Positions 9,401 to 17,249 of a stretch of DNA of 40,756 nucleotides are shown here, one piece after another. Position 1 is the stretch's first letter; every line of letters starts with the position of its first letter. The notes under the pieces were generated by a model. The model ran no database searches and was not told the origin of the DNA. It saw nothing but the letters and a program-made list of their open reading frames with translations. The DNA lies in IMG/VR virus record IMGVR_UViG_3300017527_000470, positions 1 through 40,756 of that record. One strand, 5' to 3'. The stretch is from a virus. A program made the position numbers and the translations under genes.

Positions 9401-12400
9401 TTCCCGGATAGCGTCTGCTAAGCGTTGCTCAATATAATTTTTTGCTTCGGGCAAAGATCCCGTTGTATCATCCCAATGGTCACCGTCTTGAGTTATAACA
9501 TAATAGACCGAACCCACGTCTTCGCCTTCTTTTTCAATCTTCCAGTTACCCATTTCCCCGGTTATCGGATTCCGATTGGTACCGTTCCACGTGGAACCCT
9601 TACCGCCCTCTACTTCGATCCAATCAATTTTTGCGGCCTCGTCAATTGAATCTTCGAAAAGATCATTCGCATAATCACTGGCAAAGTTCCGCATTGTTTG
9701 TTCATCCTTGAAAAACATTGCCGATCCGAATACGTCCTTTATTTCCGGGCTGCCTTCAATAAATAATGTCCAGGTATCATCTTTTGCTTTTTCCGCCTCA
9801 AATTTATATTCTTTTGGGTCCAGAGGGTTTGTCCACGTAGCCTCGTATTCATCGGCGGTGCCGACTTCTTGTGGCCAATTTATATACCCTTCCTGCATGG
9901 TGTCATCGCTTGACTGACGGGATTTATAACTAACCTCACGCACTTCTAAATTGTTGGCCTGTAACCAATTCATGACGGCTTGTTTTTTAATCTTGGCCGC
10001 CCCCTGGTCCGCAAGCCATTCGTCTAATCCGGACCATTCAAGCTCCTCGGATTTAAACGCGCCTTTTTTAACCAGGGCATCGATGGTTGCTTGATATTGG
10101 GCAGGGGTGCCCTTGCCTTGCAACTTGGCTTCCAGGGTCTTTTCCATTTTCGAGTAAAACCCAGGGGACTTAACCGAAAACAAAGCTTGCTGGTAAGCCT
10201 GGCTTTTTTCAAGCTCTTGTAGATTTTCAACCTGGTATTCGCTTAATCCTGTGGCTGTTTGAATTTCATCGCGAGTGGCTTCCGGGTTGTCCCTGGTGTA
10301 GGCCACATATTTTTTGATGGGTTCGTGCCAGCGGCGCTTTGTTTTGATCGAAAAAAGCGCCTGTTCTCTCGCTTTAACCGAAAAAACCGGATCCTTAGTG
10401 CCCAGTTTTGCCAACCCCGGGGACACGCCCTTCGATGCTTGTTTATATTTACTTAATGTACCGGCATCAGCGTGTGAAATTCCTTCTTCGAGAATTTCAA
10501 ATAATTGAAGTGTATCACCGAATTGTCGGGTGAAGGAACGTAAAAATTCAGATCTTCCTGGTACCGAGTCAATTCGCTGCGTTGAATTGAAAAGATAACC
10601 ACTGGCGTTCAAATCCTCGGCGGTTTTGATCAATGCCGTGGTGAGTTCTTTCGTGTTGGTCGGCTGCATGGGCACAAAACCAACAGGTTTCAATCCCCCG
10701 TCAAGAAAAAGAAAACCCTCGGCATTGTTATGAACACTTGCCAGATAATCGCGAGCTAAAGCACTATTATTAACAGAGCTGATGGCTTTAAAACCCGCCA
10801 ACCGGTTAAGGTACCGCTCTTTGACCGGCAATTTCATGGTCCGGGATATAGGTTGGATTTTTTTAGACGCGCCGGTTTGCAGATCAACATAGGATGTCCC
10901 GGAAATAACCAATCCGGAAACCTTGATTCCAGCTATACTGGTAGCTTCATTTAGATATTTAAATGTACTGATATCTTCGGGACTTGCGGTGATTGAGGTG
11001 CTCGGATGGTTGTGGATAAAATATGCAGTTTTAGCGCCTTCGGTATTTAAGAGACGACCAACAGCTTCATTGCCCTGAAAGGGTGCGCTGGATTTAATTC
11101 CTTTGCTGTACTTGTGGATTTCTAAAACCAACCCGTTTGCGTCAGTGGCTACGACGTAGAGTTGTTCTTGGGCGGACTTTCGGATAGGGGCAAGTAAGGA
11201 CGCTGCCTCGTCCAGGTTCCTAACCACCCGGCCGGCGGATCCGAGCCAGCCGGTGGTTGCCATTCGGACTTTTTGAGCGCGAGCCTGTACGTCAAACTTA
11301 TCAGGTTTCTTTTTCGCCTTTGGTTTAGTCGCTTTTGAAGCCACTGGTTTAGCTTCGGGCTTTTCGTGTTTGACTGTAATGCCTTTGTCGCCGAAGTCGA
11401 ATTCAAACTGCTGGCCTTTGAAAATGGGCAATTCCATCTGCCCGGGTTTTTTGAACTTCGGGCTGAACTTGGCTTTTTCGGTGTCGGAAATTTCAAGATC
11501 TTCATCGGTTATTTCTTGCTTCAATTTTTTACGGTCTTTTATTCTATGTTTTTCCTTGGGTTTTGTCAAGGATTTAACACTTGCTGCCAAATCCTGTCGC
11601 CTAACCTGAACCTTATCATTAGGACTAAGTTCAATCGTCATACCGTCTTTCAAGGTCACGCCGAACGGATCCTTTTCGATGACCTCGTAAACATCCCAAC
11701 CGCGGGTGGATTCGCCCTCGATTAAAGTCAGCTTCTTGCCCATGGGCAGATCTTCAGCTTCCATCGTTTGATAATCACCTGGCGGCGGCTCCTCGGCTTC
11801 GTGTATAATTTCCGCCTTGGCTTCTTTTTCCTGCTCGGTAAGGTGATCGGCCTTTTTTTCCATCAGGTCCCCGGCAACTCGGCCGCGTTTTAAAACCGAT
11901 GGATCATTAAGCACGTCCAGCAAGACTTCATCCGGTCCCAACCAACCATCGTCTTTTAACTGCTGCTCTAAGGTGTCCCAGGGCATACCGGTTTTTTGAC
12001 GGGTCAGATACATCGCGCCGGGGCTGTTTTCCGCCATTGTTTTACGTTCGCCCTTGAATTGATCGCCCCACTTGATACCGCCCGCTGCTAAGATGGCGCC
12101 CCTGAAGGTGCGGACATTGGCGCCGGCCGTTGACCGCTTCTTAATTTTAGGCGGATTTTTCTTGTCGTATGCGGCGATTGCGTTTTTAAGGATCCCCAAA
12201 CGCTGGCTAACCGCGGAGGTGGTATCGCCAACCACATTTTTAATGGCCTTATCTTTTTTCTGCGCGGCTGTCAGTCCGCCAACCAGGGCATCATATTCCT
12301 GCTCGGGGGTTACTTTTTCGGGTACTGTTTCCCGTTGATCTCCAGTGCGCTGCCCTTCGGCAAGTCCCTTAGAAATTCCTGGAGGGATTTCGCCCCGTCC

Positions 12401-15400
12401 GGCTCTTTTACCTGCAGCTTCACGTTGCGCCTTGTCCGTGTGGAGTCTTTCTTCGGCTTTGGTAACTGTTTTCGCTGTGCCATGGCTAAATTGTACCTCA
12501 TATTGAATTTTTTGACCGTCCGCGGTGATGACGGTCAAGGGGTTTTTGTTTAGGAACTCCACTACACGTTTGTTTAGTAGTTCTTCGAGTTGAGCGGCGT
12601 CATCTGATTGGACGATAAACTCATCGCCTGAAACGTGATACGTGTCCGCCTCGGTAATGGTCTTCAGCGCATTGCCAAAATTGATGAGCATGGCATCGCC
12701 GGCCTGGTGGCCAAAATTGTCATTGATATATTTAAGGCTGTCCAGGTCGATTGATGACACATGCGCTTTTCTGGTGTCTTCCAGATCAAAGGCTTGTTTA
12801 TTTCTTAACCCGGTTAGATAATCAGTGTTCGAAGCCTCGCGTAATTCGTCCTCGGTCATTTCGCTGGCTTTTTTCCTGGGCTGCATACCTGCTAAAATGC
12901 GAGCGTGAATTGTCTTTAGGGCCTCATCAAGATCCGTGTCCGCCTCGATGGTGGTGCCCATACGCTTGGCCAGGTCCATAAGTCCGGCCGGCCGTTTCTC
13001 CAACAGGGCTTTACCTGCTTCGATAAACTTGGCTTCATCCATATTTTTCGCATTGACATAGATCTTGCGAAACTCTTTGTCCCAGGCCGGGGGCTCGCGT
13101 GTTTCCAACCCTTCTTGCCTGCGCTCGGCCGCTCCTGGCCGCGCCTTTTCGCGGCGATCACCCTTGGCAGGCTTCGGGATCCCACGGCCGGAAGCAATGG
13201 ATTTGATTATAGCCAGGCGCTCTTTGATCGGCGTTTCAGTGTCGGCGATGATATCAGCTGCAGCTTTTTTGGCATCCGTGCTAAGACCCTTAACGATGTG
13301 ATCGAATTCCACCTGCAGGGGCATTTCCGCGGCTCGCGCTGCTTTCTGCTCGGCGGTCATCGGCTTTTTTACTTCGGCCGGCTTTTCGATGGTCTTATCC
13401 GTAACCTGGGTTTCTCGACGGGCAAATTCACCATACACACCGGCAAGGGCGTCTTGGGCATCATTCATTTGTTTGAAGAAAGCAGCATCGATACTTTTGC
13501 CCTTTCTCATGGCGGTTTTGATTGCTTCAACCAAGTCTTTTACGATTTGAGCTAATTGTTTTCCTAAAGTCGGGTTTTCTTTGTTAAGTTTTTGCCAGAA
13601 GTCTTTTTTTGTAAACTGCTGGCCGACAAAATCAGCTATAAATTCCTCGGTGGAAAGCGCCTCGTCGGCTGTCATTTCAGCCACGCCGGCCACTTTACGA
13701 GCCTTGTTGGCCGTATCAAGATAATCGGTGATATCGATATCCAACTCTTTGACCTTGCCAACCAGGGTGTCATACAGATCCGAGTGATCTCTTTTTAGCC
13801 GGTGCAATGATTCGTGCCCTAAAACGGTTATATAGGGATCACTGGCCGTTTCATTCAAATATATCTGACCGGTTTCCGTATCCACCAATCCATTAAGCCC
13901 ATCGATTTTACCTTTGCCCTTGTAAACGGTTATATCAAGCCCCAGGGCCTTTGCGATTTTGACAACCGAATGAACGTTCTTTTTTTCGGGATCCACTCGA
14001 ACAGCTTCAACCTCGGCGCCTTCTTCAAGGCTTTCAGATATTAATTTTTCCAAAGCGGGTAAGCGCTCACCTGCTATGGCCCTCTCTGCGCCCGGAACCT
14101 CGGTAGGTTCACCGGCCGGTGTTTCAGCTGGTATTCCGGCCAATTCCCCCAACCGGGTGTAAAGCGGATGTGACGGATCTATATTTTTCCGCATAGACTC
14201 GACATCTTCGGCGGTCAATACCCCGGCCTTAAAATCATCGCTGAGGCCCTGGAGGACTTCTTCCACGGCCGGATCTATCTTTTCCCCGGCCACTGGGTCC
14301 TTTCTGGCCTTTGGTACGCGTGGTGCGCCTGTGCCGCCCAAAATAGCGCCATAAAAAGCGGCTACGTTGCCCTGGGGAACACCTTCACGAAGTCCCTGGG
14401 AAACCAGGGTGTTTATTAATTCGGGGTTTTCCTGTAGTTTGGCGATGTAATCCGGATCCTGCGCCCAATTTTCCCAAAATTTCGATGGTACCTGTTGAAC
14501 GGTTTCCGTAATCCATTCGGTTGCGCCGCCCATAACCCTATCAAGTCCGAACTTTAACAAAGCGCCTTTAATCAGTTTTCGGGTGATAGGGTTATTTAAC
14601 ATGAAGCCCAAAGACAGCATTTCAAGAGGCGCCTGGCTCATCGAGGATCCCCATGCCGCTGTTCGCGCCCGCTCGGGATCGACACCTTCCGCGATCAATC
14701 CATCGTATTCGCTGCTGGCAATCTGCATGGCCATCCAAATACCGCTGGAAACACCTCCGGTGGTCATAAATGCCGCCACCTGGCTTGCCATCTGCGACGC
14801 CATGCCGACGACTTCTTCCATGTACTTGGTGAACTTAGGTTTTGTTGAAAGACGGTTGTAATATTCAGTGTCGGGTTGTAACCGCTCTAATTCCGCAATC
14901 TTTTCAGCGATGGGGTTCAACACTGCATTGGTTGATCCTTCATAATCCGATTTCATCATATCGACATAATACTTTGATCGATCAATCGGATCTTCCAAGT
15001 CGTATTGAGTAACATCCGGGGTATCGGTCTGGTCGCGGGTAAGCATTTCGATTGCTCTACCGGTTGCCCTGGCCAATCCCTTATGGCCTTCTACCAAAGC
15101 CTTGACCGGCTCGAAAGCGCCCGGATCGGCGTCCGCTGGCCGGTATGGTTCCGTCCCGGCCGCTGCATGAAACAAACTTTCTGCAATAGGGCCACCCATG
15201 GTCGTTGTAAATGCGGGCAAATATTTCTGAATAAACGAAGGGCCTTCGTCTACCGGTGGTTTCTGGCCGGTGAAAGAAGGATCACTCCAAATATCGTCCG
15301 GATCATAGGCTTCGGCCTGGTCCCCGGTACCGGCATCAAACTTTGGGATTTGCGTGACCTGGCCGGGTTGGTCTTCAACCCCTGCCGTTTCCGGTTTTAA

Positions 15401-15496
15401 ATCCCACTGGACCTGATCTTCGGATATCACGTTGATATCCGGACCGGCTTCCCATTCAATGGCGCCTGGATCTATCTCACTTAATTTCGTCGGCAT
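3434..15496 (-). CDS. Giant polyvalent (ejection/internal virion) protein with metallopeptidase, GGDEF, JAMM and intein
   Basis: This is a 4020-residue multi-domain protein, about 3704 residues after intein removal. I chose ATG at 15496 because GGGAG lies 8 bp upstream; a TTG ten codons earlier has no site. Visible parts, in order: a zincin motif HESLH (561-565) with a following EEFIADF (617-623); a GGDEF domain (about 885-1050, TDYLTGL 891-897, SGDEF 956-960); a RadC-like JAMM motif H-x-H-x7-S-x2-D (1495-1508); blocks shared by phage polyvalent proteins, such as HWEEPNVVAHVRFNDR (from 2145) and IEEIQSDWHQAG; linkers of type FS(V/I/P)K; a long alpha-helical C-terminal region split by an intein (3337-3652) between LIPFY and SWLEVNAPRY. 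Its size, its place at the end of a short-tail module and the lack of a tape measure suggest a protein packaged in the head and ejected with the DNA. That role is inference; the domains are seen. Confidence 0.85.
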   Translation of the reverse strand: MPTKLSEIDPGAIEWEAGPDINVISEDQVQWDLKPETAGVEDQPGQVTQIPKFDAGTGDQAEAYDPDDIWSDPSFTGQKPPVDEGPSFIQKYLPAFTTTMGGPIAESLFHAAAGTEPYRPADADPGAFEPVKALVEGHKGLARATGRAIEMLTRDQTDTPDVTQYDLEDPIDRSKYYVDMMKSDYEGSTNAVLNPIAEKIAELERLQPDTEYYNRLSTKPKFTKYMEEVVGMASQMASQVAAFMTTGGVSSGIWMAMQIASSEYDGLIAEGVDPERARTAAWGSSMSQAPLEMLSLGFMLNNPITRKLIKGALLKFGLDRVMGGATEWITETVQQVPSKFWENWAQDPDYIAKLQENPELINTLVSQGLREGVPQGNVAAFYGAILGGTGAPRVPKARKDPVAGEKIDPAVEEVLQGLSDDFKAGVLTAEDVESMRKNIDPSHPLYTRLGELAGIPAETPAGEPTEVPGAERAIAGERLPALEKLISESLEEGAEVEAVRVDPEKKNVHSVVKIAKALGLDITVYKGKGKIDGLNGLVDTETGQIYLNETASDPYITVLGHESLHRLKRDHSDLYDTLVGKVKELDIDITDYLDTANKARKVAGVAEMTADEALSTEEFIADFVGQQFTKKDFWQKLNKENPTLGKQLAQIVKDLVEAIKTAMRKGKSIDAAFFKQMNDAQDALAGVYGEFARRETQVTDKTIEKPAEVKKPMTAEQKAARAAEMPLQVEFDHIVKGLSTDAKKAAADIIADTETPIKERLAIIKSIASGRGIPKPAKGDRREKARPGAAERRQEGLETREPPAWDKEFRKIYVNAKNMDEAKFIEAGKALLEKRPAGLMDLAKRMGTTIEADTDLDEALKTIHARILAGMQPRKKASEMTEDELREASNTDYLTGLRNKQAFDLEDTRKAHVSSIDLDSLKYINDNFGHQAGDAMLINFGNALKTITEADTYHVSGDEFIVQSDDAAQLEELLNKRVVEFLNKNPLTVITADGQKIQYEVQFSHGTAKTVTKAEERLHTDKAQREAAGKRAGRGEIPPGISKGLAEGQRTGDQRETVPEKVTPEQEYDALVGGLTAAQKKDKAIKNVVGDTTSAVSQRLGILKNAIAAYDKKNPPKIKKRSTAGANVRTFRGAILAAGGIKWGDQFKGERKTMAENSPGAMYLTRQKTGMPWDTLEQQLKDDGWLGPDEVLLDVLNDPSVLKRGRVAGDLMEKKADHLTEQEKEAKAEIIHEAEEPPPGDYQTMEAEDLPMGKKLTLIEGESTRGWDVYEVIEKDPFGVTLKDGMTIELSPNDKVQVRRQDLAASVKSLTKPKEKHRIKDRKKLKQEITDEDLEISDTEKAKFSPKFKKPGQMELPIFKGQQFEFDFGDKGITVKHEKPEAKPVASKATKPKAKKKPDKFDVQARAQKVRMATTGWLGSAGRVVRNLDEAASLLAPIRKSAQEQLYVVATDANGLVLEIHKYSKGIKSSAPFQGNEAVGRLLNTEGAKTAYFIHNHPSTSITASPEDISTFKYLNEATSIAGIKVSGLVISGTSYVDLQTGASKKIQPISRTMKLPVKERYLNRLAGFKAISSVNNSALARDYLASVHNNAEGFLFLDGGLKPVGFVPMQPTNTKELTTALIKTAEDLNASGYLFNSTQRIDSVPGRSEFLRSFTRQFGDTLQLFEILEEGISHADAGTLSKYKQASKGVSPGLAKLGTKDPVFSVKAREQALFSIKTKRRWHEPIKKYVAYTRDNPEATRDEIQTATGLSEYQVENLQELEKSQAYQQALFSVKSPGFYSKMEKTLEAKLQGKGTPAQYQATIDALVKKGAFKSEELEWSGLDEWLADQGAAKIKKQAVMNWLQANNLEVREVSYKSRQSSDDTMQEGYINWPQEVGTADEYEATWTNPLDPKEYKFEAEKAKDDTWTLFIEGSPEIKDVFGSAMFFKDEQTMRNFASDYANDLFEDSIDEAAKIDWIEVEGGKGSTWNGTNRNPITGEMGNWKIEKEGEDVGSVYYVITQDGDHWDDTTGSLPEAKNYIEQRLADAIREEIDMGGGMDYAEPSKDEPRHDTWQLPMGKNYQELLLTLPPDIKAERAARDKRLKELIVNKEALEKDLDKADESVSLKHVQTLKREIGNLKRQIDMVMRESDTEATRTAFRGAHWEEPNVVAHVRFNDRTDAEGRKVLFIEEIQSDWHQAGRKIGYIGGETVFRIKYANGDVYNTFDTKKQAEDVTKKLNADESWGKLQGGFHVVKEIENQKGVPDAPFKKTWPMLAFKRMVRYAAEGGYDTISWTPGEVQTERYDLSEQVYEVQWHSDTKQFMAWKNKDDVEPAISKGDVTEKNLEDYVGKEIAQRLIDKRDAGDATPVLNGLDLKVGGEPMRVFYDEKVKNMVNNFFNKKAWGYSHVESGHTVVNKNISEEITSKLLSAASRKAHKEGDHAASRWLSDQARGLEVGKGYSMAVFNPNPWPGADKPPSYYVDAVRKAEDKYQQMWTLPITTQMRDKAMGEGMPLFSVKRATNAPTAVDLSTADYRVVFSPKIDHPGYEQAEIFNTANPGNDIKFDGEWDRSAIDMDPMYQFTAREGDATGVTFTTETLDTEEISTKFYKLATPFIENKAAMSVKDRIDPITQTYIDALQAAQPDAFFTSPDIDSDPTTGLPKEVATALEASKGLGRLSFFEKFGDTLKDIWHSSTRHRPYLDPKEYSDIANVLRIYQEVPSNSARRAGQALSAIMGNLKPNQYKVFAHKLLMDDMAKDVESGLLKDPNNLPFGFNIKTAREYLARLNKIAERDPVIADALERRTLFNNKLKRALVDAKLLPESVMEDERYFHHQVLQYRAVREIGSDYYPGIGVSSKDVRLKKKGWQRGRIGSSKDYNSDYAESEFEVIAQAISQLDTKYTMGRIQDLADIMPALKTQAKSMNLHQLYVNEAERLTAQGTSGKKWTAAMVQEEADPLSPFKAEVAKGLSWIGNMAKKGKLENGSRDFTDVIEALEEWQREVLDEKARAKDDMRDPVPIPFPFDELGSRAWAYFNHMMSENLEGAPAAGIIFRAIRQRNEFIKEYLGRDFKKPTDIMPDDHVIWKPAPGTSWYKAYSLSDRIVDAVQAGEMVIGEENADKIKQILARGRDVEWIVPTDVAKTLDGYDVKLEDHMISVASRKMMTGWKQWILINPYRVIKYNVNNMSGDLDIALAYDPKIVFKYMAGATRDVYKDWKRKKISPELQKEIDLAHSLGVVGSGWSVQEVADVTRELAYDKHMQAITGEKPNLIKQGWRGLQGFTNYRENILRLAAFRYFQDRIAAGDKNIYAASNKAEIDGIKDNTEKAAKLARELIGDYGNITHSGQWLRRHLIPFYCVPEDTEILTREGWKRHESLNTGEKVLTYNLKTRCTEWQKVQNKAVFPFDDELITIKNKWGFKYQFTEDHRMVVIEKYKDQRKIVLAKDLKSHQHLPIVAPHDFVEKSILNETESSLLGWLVTDGYFRTRKYSPNSFEAMLYQKKPDRVEMIREKFSDYISSESVHPETGVICFRLKAGELGAIRNVFKLKDDLPAIVTRLGEKECQAMYEAMISAEGTKVNGFVAFTQNEGPVLDAFQILCYILGKAGHIRPKKANGKFSKIEDHKSIYVKKRDRVQLFKWEIGRECYKGQVWCPKTPNGTWVMRQDGKVMITGNSWLEVNAPRYVRLMRNLKHEGQGARKIGRALPLVGANVAWKGSKLAAKATAIYVLANVWNRTFFPDEDDELGEAQRRQLHIIFGRREDGSVVSLRFQGALSDALAWFGGEDLHKDIADVISKKATFGEKVKEAALAPIIKIISGIRPDIKAGAETLSGTSFWPDPFNPRPIYDKLEHVTRLFSLNGAYGWLVGKPKRGDTTGERLLNDLMALGFYNSDPGESAYYDIKSKTFDYLRKTGMERPSISPTNKSKALYYYKQSLKYGDLKAAEKYLGKYYKLGGTSTGITSSLRRSAPLGSLAKKDHRKFLATLNEDEKERYQLALRWYRDTYQKRRQKVSIPPRGGQPAVDRDQPGGGNSLREIYKLLNE
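4541..5488 (-). mobile_element. Intein with LAGLIDADG-type homing endonuclease in the polyvalent protein
   Basis: This is a 316-residue in-frame insertion (residues 3337-3652) that begins with Cys (CVPEDTEILTREGWK, block A) and has the block B pattern FTEDHRM. Two endonuclease helices are visible: LLGWLVTDGYF, and the later MYEAMISAEGTKV. The C-terminal splice block reads TWVMRQDGKVMITGN and is followed by Ser as the +1 extein residue. The flanking extein joins smoothly as HLIPFY/SWLEVNAPRY. The penultimate residue is Gly rather than the usual His, a variant I recall from other phage inteins. Protein splicing would restore the uninterrupted host protein. The full-length open frame and intact blocks suggest it is active. 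Confidence 0.92.
12340..12850 (-). other. GGDEF (diguanylate-cyclase-like) domain region within the polyvalent protein
   Basis: The encoded segment has the ordered motifs of a GGDEF domain. TDYLTGLRNKQAF comes first, then SIDLDSLKYINDNFGH with the metal-binding aspartate region (917-919) and AGD (932-934), then the signature SGDEF (956-960), VQFSHGTAKT, and a final helix AEERLHTDKAQREAAGKR equivalent to the AD-LY-AK ending. The first Gly of the signature is Ser, a change tolerated in some active cyclases. The upstream inhibitory RxxD site is absent (TEAD at 948-951). Catalysis of c-di-GMP synthesis is possible but unproven. Confidence 0.8.
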
Positions 15497-16526
15497 ATGC
15501 CATACTCCCGTCACTATATTTAACAACCTTGCGGCCTTTGTATTTGCCGGTTTTTACAATGGTTTTTTGCCCTGATGGTACTTTCTTTCGAACTACGGTA
15601 GGGGACTTGCTGCCTTCTTCTCCAGTATCAGTCGAAACATCGGTTACCGATGACCTCGGCTTCGAGATTTCTTTTGTTTTCAATTCAGCCTCAATGACCT
15701 GGCGCTCTGCTCGCATTCCTTTCAACTCTTTGGCAAATGCTTTTGATTCTGCATCGGTCAACGTATTGTTGATCGTGGCTTCAAAAACTGCTTGGGTTAA
15801 TTTGCGTTCATCGGTGAGAAGCTGTGTACGGCGTTTAAGATTGGCTTGCTCTAATGTTTGTTTTTTAGATTTTCGCTCACTCGCCTCTGTCATGGCCGTG
15901 CTAAGATCTTTGGCCTTTTGTCTTTTAAGCTTCCCGGCCGCTGCCTGTTCTTTAGCCGCGTTATCAAACTGATTCATCATTTGGTTATAGGCATTGACCG
16001 CGGTTTCTCTTTCGGCGGTCAAAGAAGATCCCAAGTGAGCCCGGTAGCGCTTAACCTCACTCATCCAGAATTTTTTTTGATCATCGTCTAACAAGTGCCG
16101 GTCCTGCCAGGTAACCTGGTTTTGGAAAACACTGGTAAACAATTCCGGTAAATCCGTTTTCGATATAGCGTTCAAAGAAGCTGTGGTATTGAAATTAAAC
16201 GGATTACCATCGGGCATGTTCTCGCTTTGCAGTTGCTTGAATACCGAATTCTCAAAATCACCACGCCGGGATAGATCCGCTGGAGGCCTTCCCGCGTTTA
16301 ATGCAGGATCCTGAAACTTTGGATCCCTTCCTAACATTTGATCACGGGATAATTCAGAACCTTGGATAGGGGTTCCCCCATATCGCGCCTGGCTAACATC
16401 GGCCTCCATTTGTGCCATTTCCGGATTATCGATATACGGCTGGATATCAGTTTCAGTTAGGGTGAATTCATTTCCTCCCGTATCAACCCCGGATGTTTGT
16501 TTTAACGCTTCTCTTAATTTTGGCAT
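15477..16526 (-). CDS. Internal virion/ejection-type coiled-coil protein candidate
   Basis: This 349-residue protein is highly charged and mostly helical. A long Lys/Glu/Gln/Ala-rich coiled-coil region spans about residues 170-290, and a Ser/Thr/Gly linker leads to a small basic C-terminal motif (KTGKYKGRKVVKYSDGSMAYAD), a short SH3-like or tag-like unit of the sort I associate with phage internal proteins. It has no signal peptide or membrane segment. GAGGTGAG directly upstream sets the start. Its stop overlaps the start of the giant polyvalent gene by 20 bases, so the two are probably translationally coupled. Position and composition suggest an internal head or ejection protein that acts with the giant, but no catalytic motif is visible. 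Confidence 0.7.
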   Translation of the reverse strand: MPKLREALKQTSGVDTGGNEFTLTETDIQPYIDNPEMAQMEADVSQARYGGTPIQGSELSRDQMLGRDPKFQDPALNAGRPPADLSRRGDFENSVFKQLQSENMPDGNPFNFNTTASLNAISKTDLPELFTSVFQNQVTWQDRHLLDDDQKKFWMSEVKRYRAHLGSSLTAERETAVNAYNQMMNQFDNAAKEQAAAGKLKRQKAKDLSTAMTEASERKSKKQTLEQANLKRRTQLLTDERKLTQAVFEATINNTLTDAESKAFAKELKGMRAERQVIEAELKTKEISKPRSSVTDVSTDTGEEGSKSPTVVRKKVPSGQKTIVKTGKYKGRKVVKYSDGSMAYADEIK

Positions 16527-16538
16527 AACTCACCTCGT

Positions 16539-17249
16539 TTATATCGGACGTAAATTACCGGTAAACGGATTACGGGTATAGTGATATGTATTCCCACCCA
16601 TTTCTACCCCACCACTGGCACCGGATCCCTCGGTATCGGGTGTGGTTGTCGAAACGGTTTTCTCGCCTTTAAGATAATCCGCCCACGCATTTTGGTAGGT
16701 TTGCATAGCCGCATTGGTTTGGGCCTGGAAATTAGCCATTTCTTCCTGGCGTTGCAGATCCAGTTCCGCCATATGTTCCGAACGGGCCTCTCGGCCGGCG
16801 CCGCCCATGACCTTTTCAAGCCCGGTCCCGTAACCCTGCAATGCTTCACGTAAGGTTAGTTTGCGAACATTGGGATTTTCGTAATTCTTACCCATGGCTT
16901 GCTGCATGGTTTGACGTAGGGTTCTAACCCCTGGGGCAGCTAATTTTTGAGTCATCGCCCGGATAGCCCGCTTATTTACCTTGGGCGCTTTGAAAGTCGG
17001 CATGTCCGGCAGTTCAGGGGCATCGCCTTTGCGGACCGTCCGGGTGGTGGTAGTACTGCCGGTTGGCCCCCGGCTACTTCCACCACGGCCTAACAGGGCA
17101 TTAAATCGATCGGTTTTAACGTTAGTAAACCGACCATCACTTGGCGCCTGTTGTGCCCCCGCGCTTCCGGGTTTTACGCCAGACGAATATCCCGAGGTTT
17201 CAAAACTTTGTAAATATTTACTTGCCCTTGAGGCAAATGGAGTGATCAT
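16539..17249 (-). CDS. Internal virion protein candidate, helical
   Basis: This is a 236-residue protein. The start at 17249 overlaps the upstream stop as ATGA and has AGGAGA about nine bases upstream; a longer in-frame form would reach into the previous gene. The N-terminal third is disordered and rich in Ser/Gly/Thr, with a run of threonines. The middle holds basic helices (KVNKRAIRAMTQKL, RQTMQQAM) and an amphipathic helix (LDLQRQEEMANFQAQTNAAMQTY). The C-terminus has a GGxTYHYTRNPFTGNL pattern. The profile fits small podovirus internal-core or ejection proteins that precede a giant internal protein. No specific family is recognised. Confidence 0.65.
   Translation of the reverse strand: MITPFASRASKYLQSFETSGYSSGVKPGSAGAQQAPSDGRFTNVKTDRFNALLGRGGSSRGPTGSTTTTRTVRKGDAPELPDMPTFKAPKVNKRAIRAMTQKLAAPGVRTLRQTMQQAMGKNYENPNVRKLTLREALQGYGTGLEKVMGGAGREARSEHMAELDLQRQEEMANFQAQTNAAMQTYQNAWADYLKGEKTVSTTTPDTEGSGASGGVEMGGNTYHYTRNPFTGNLRPI

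Noticed and set aside
13115-13555. Long plus-strand frames opposite the giant protein gene, such as 13115-13555
   Set aside because: They lack ribosome sites and known motifs and lie opposite well-supported coding domains; they are shadows of codon usage.
3434-15526. Start of the giant protein at the TTG ten codons earlier
   Set aside because: No ribosome site; ATG 15496 has GGGAG at proper distance.
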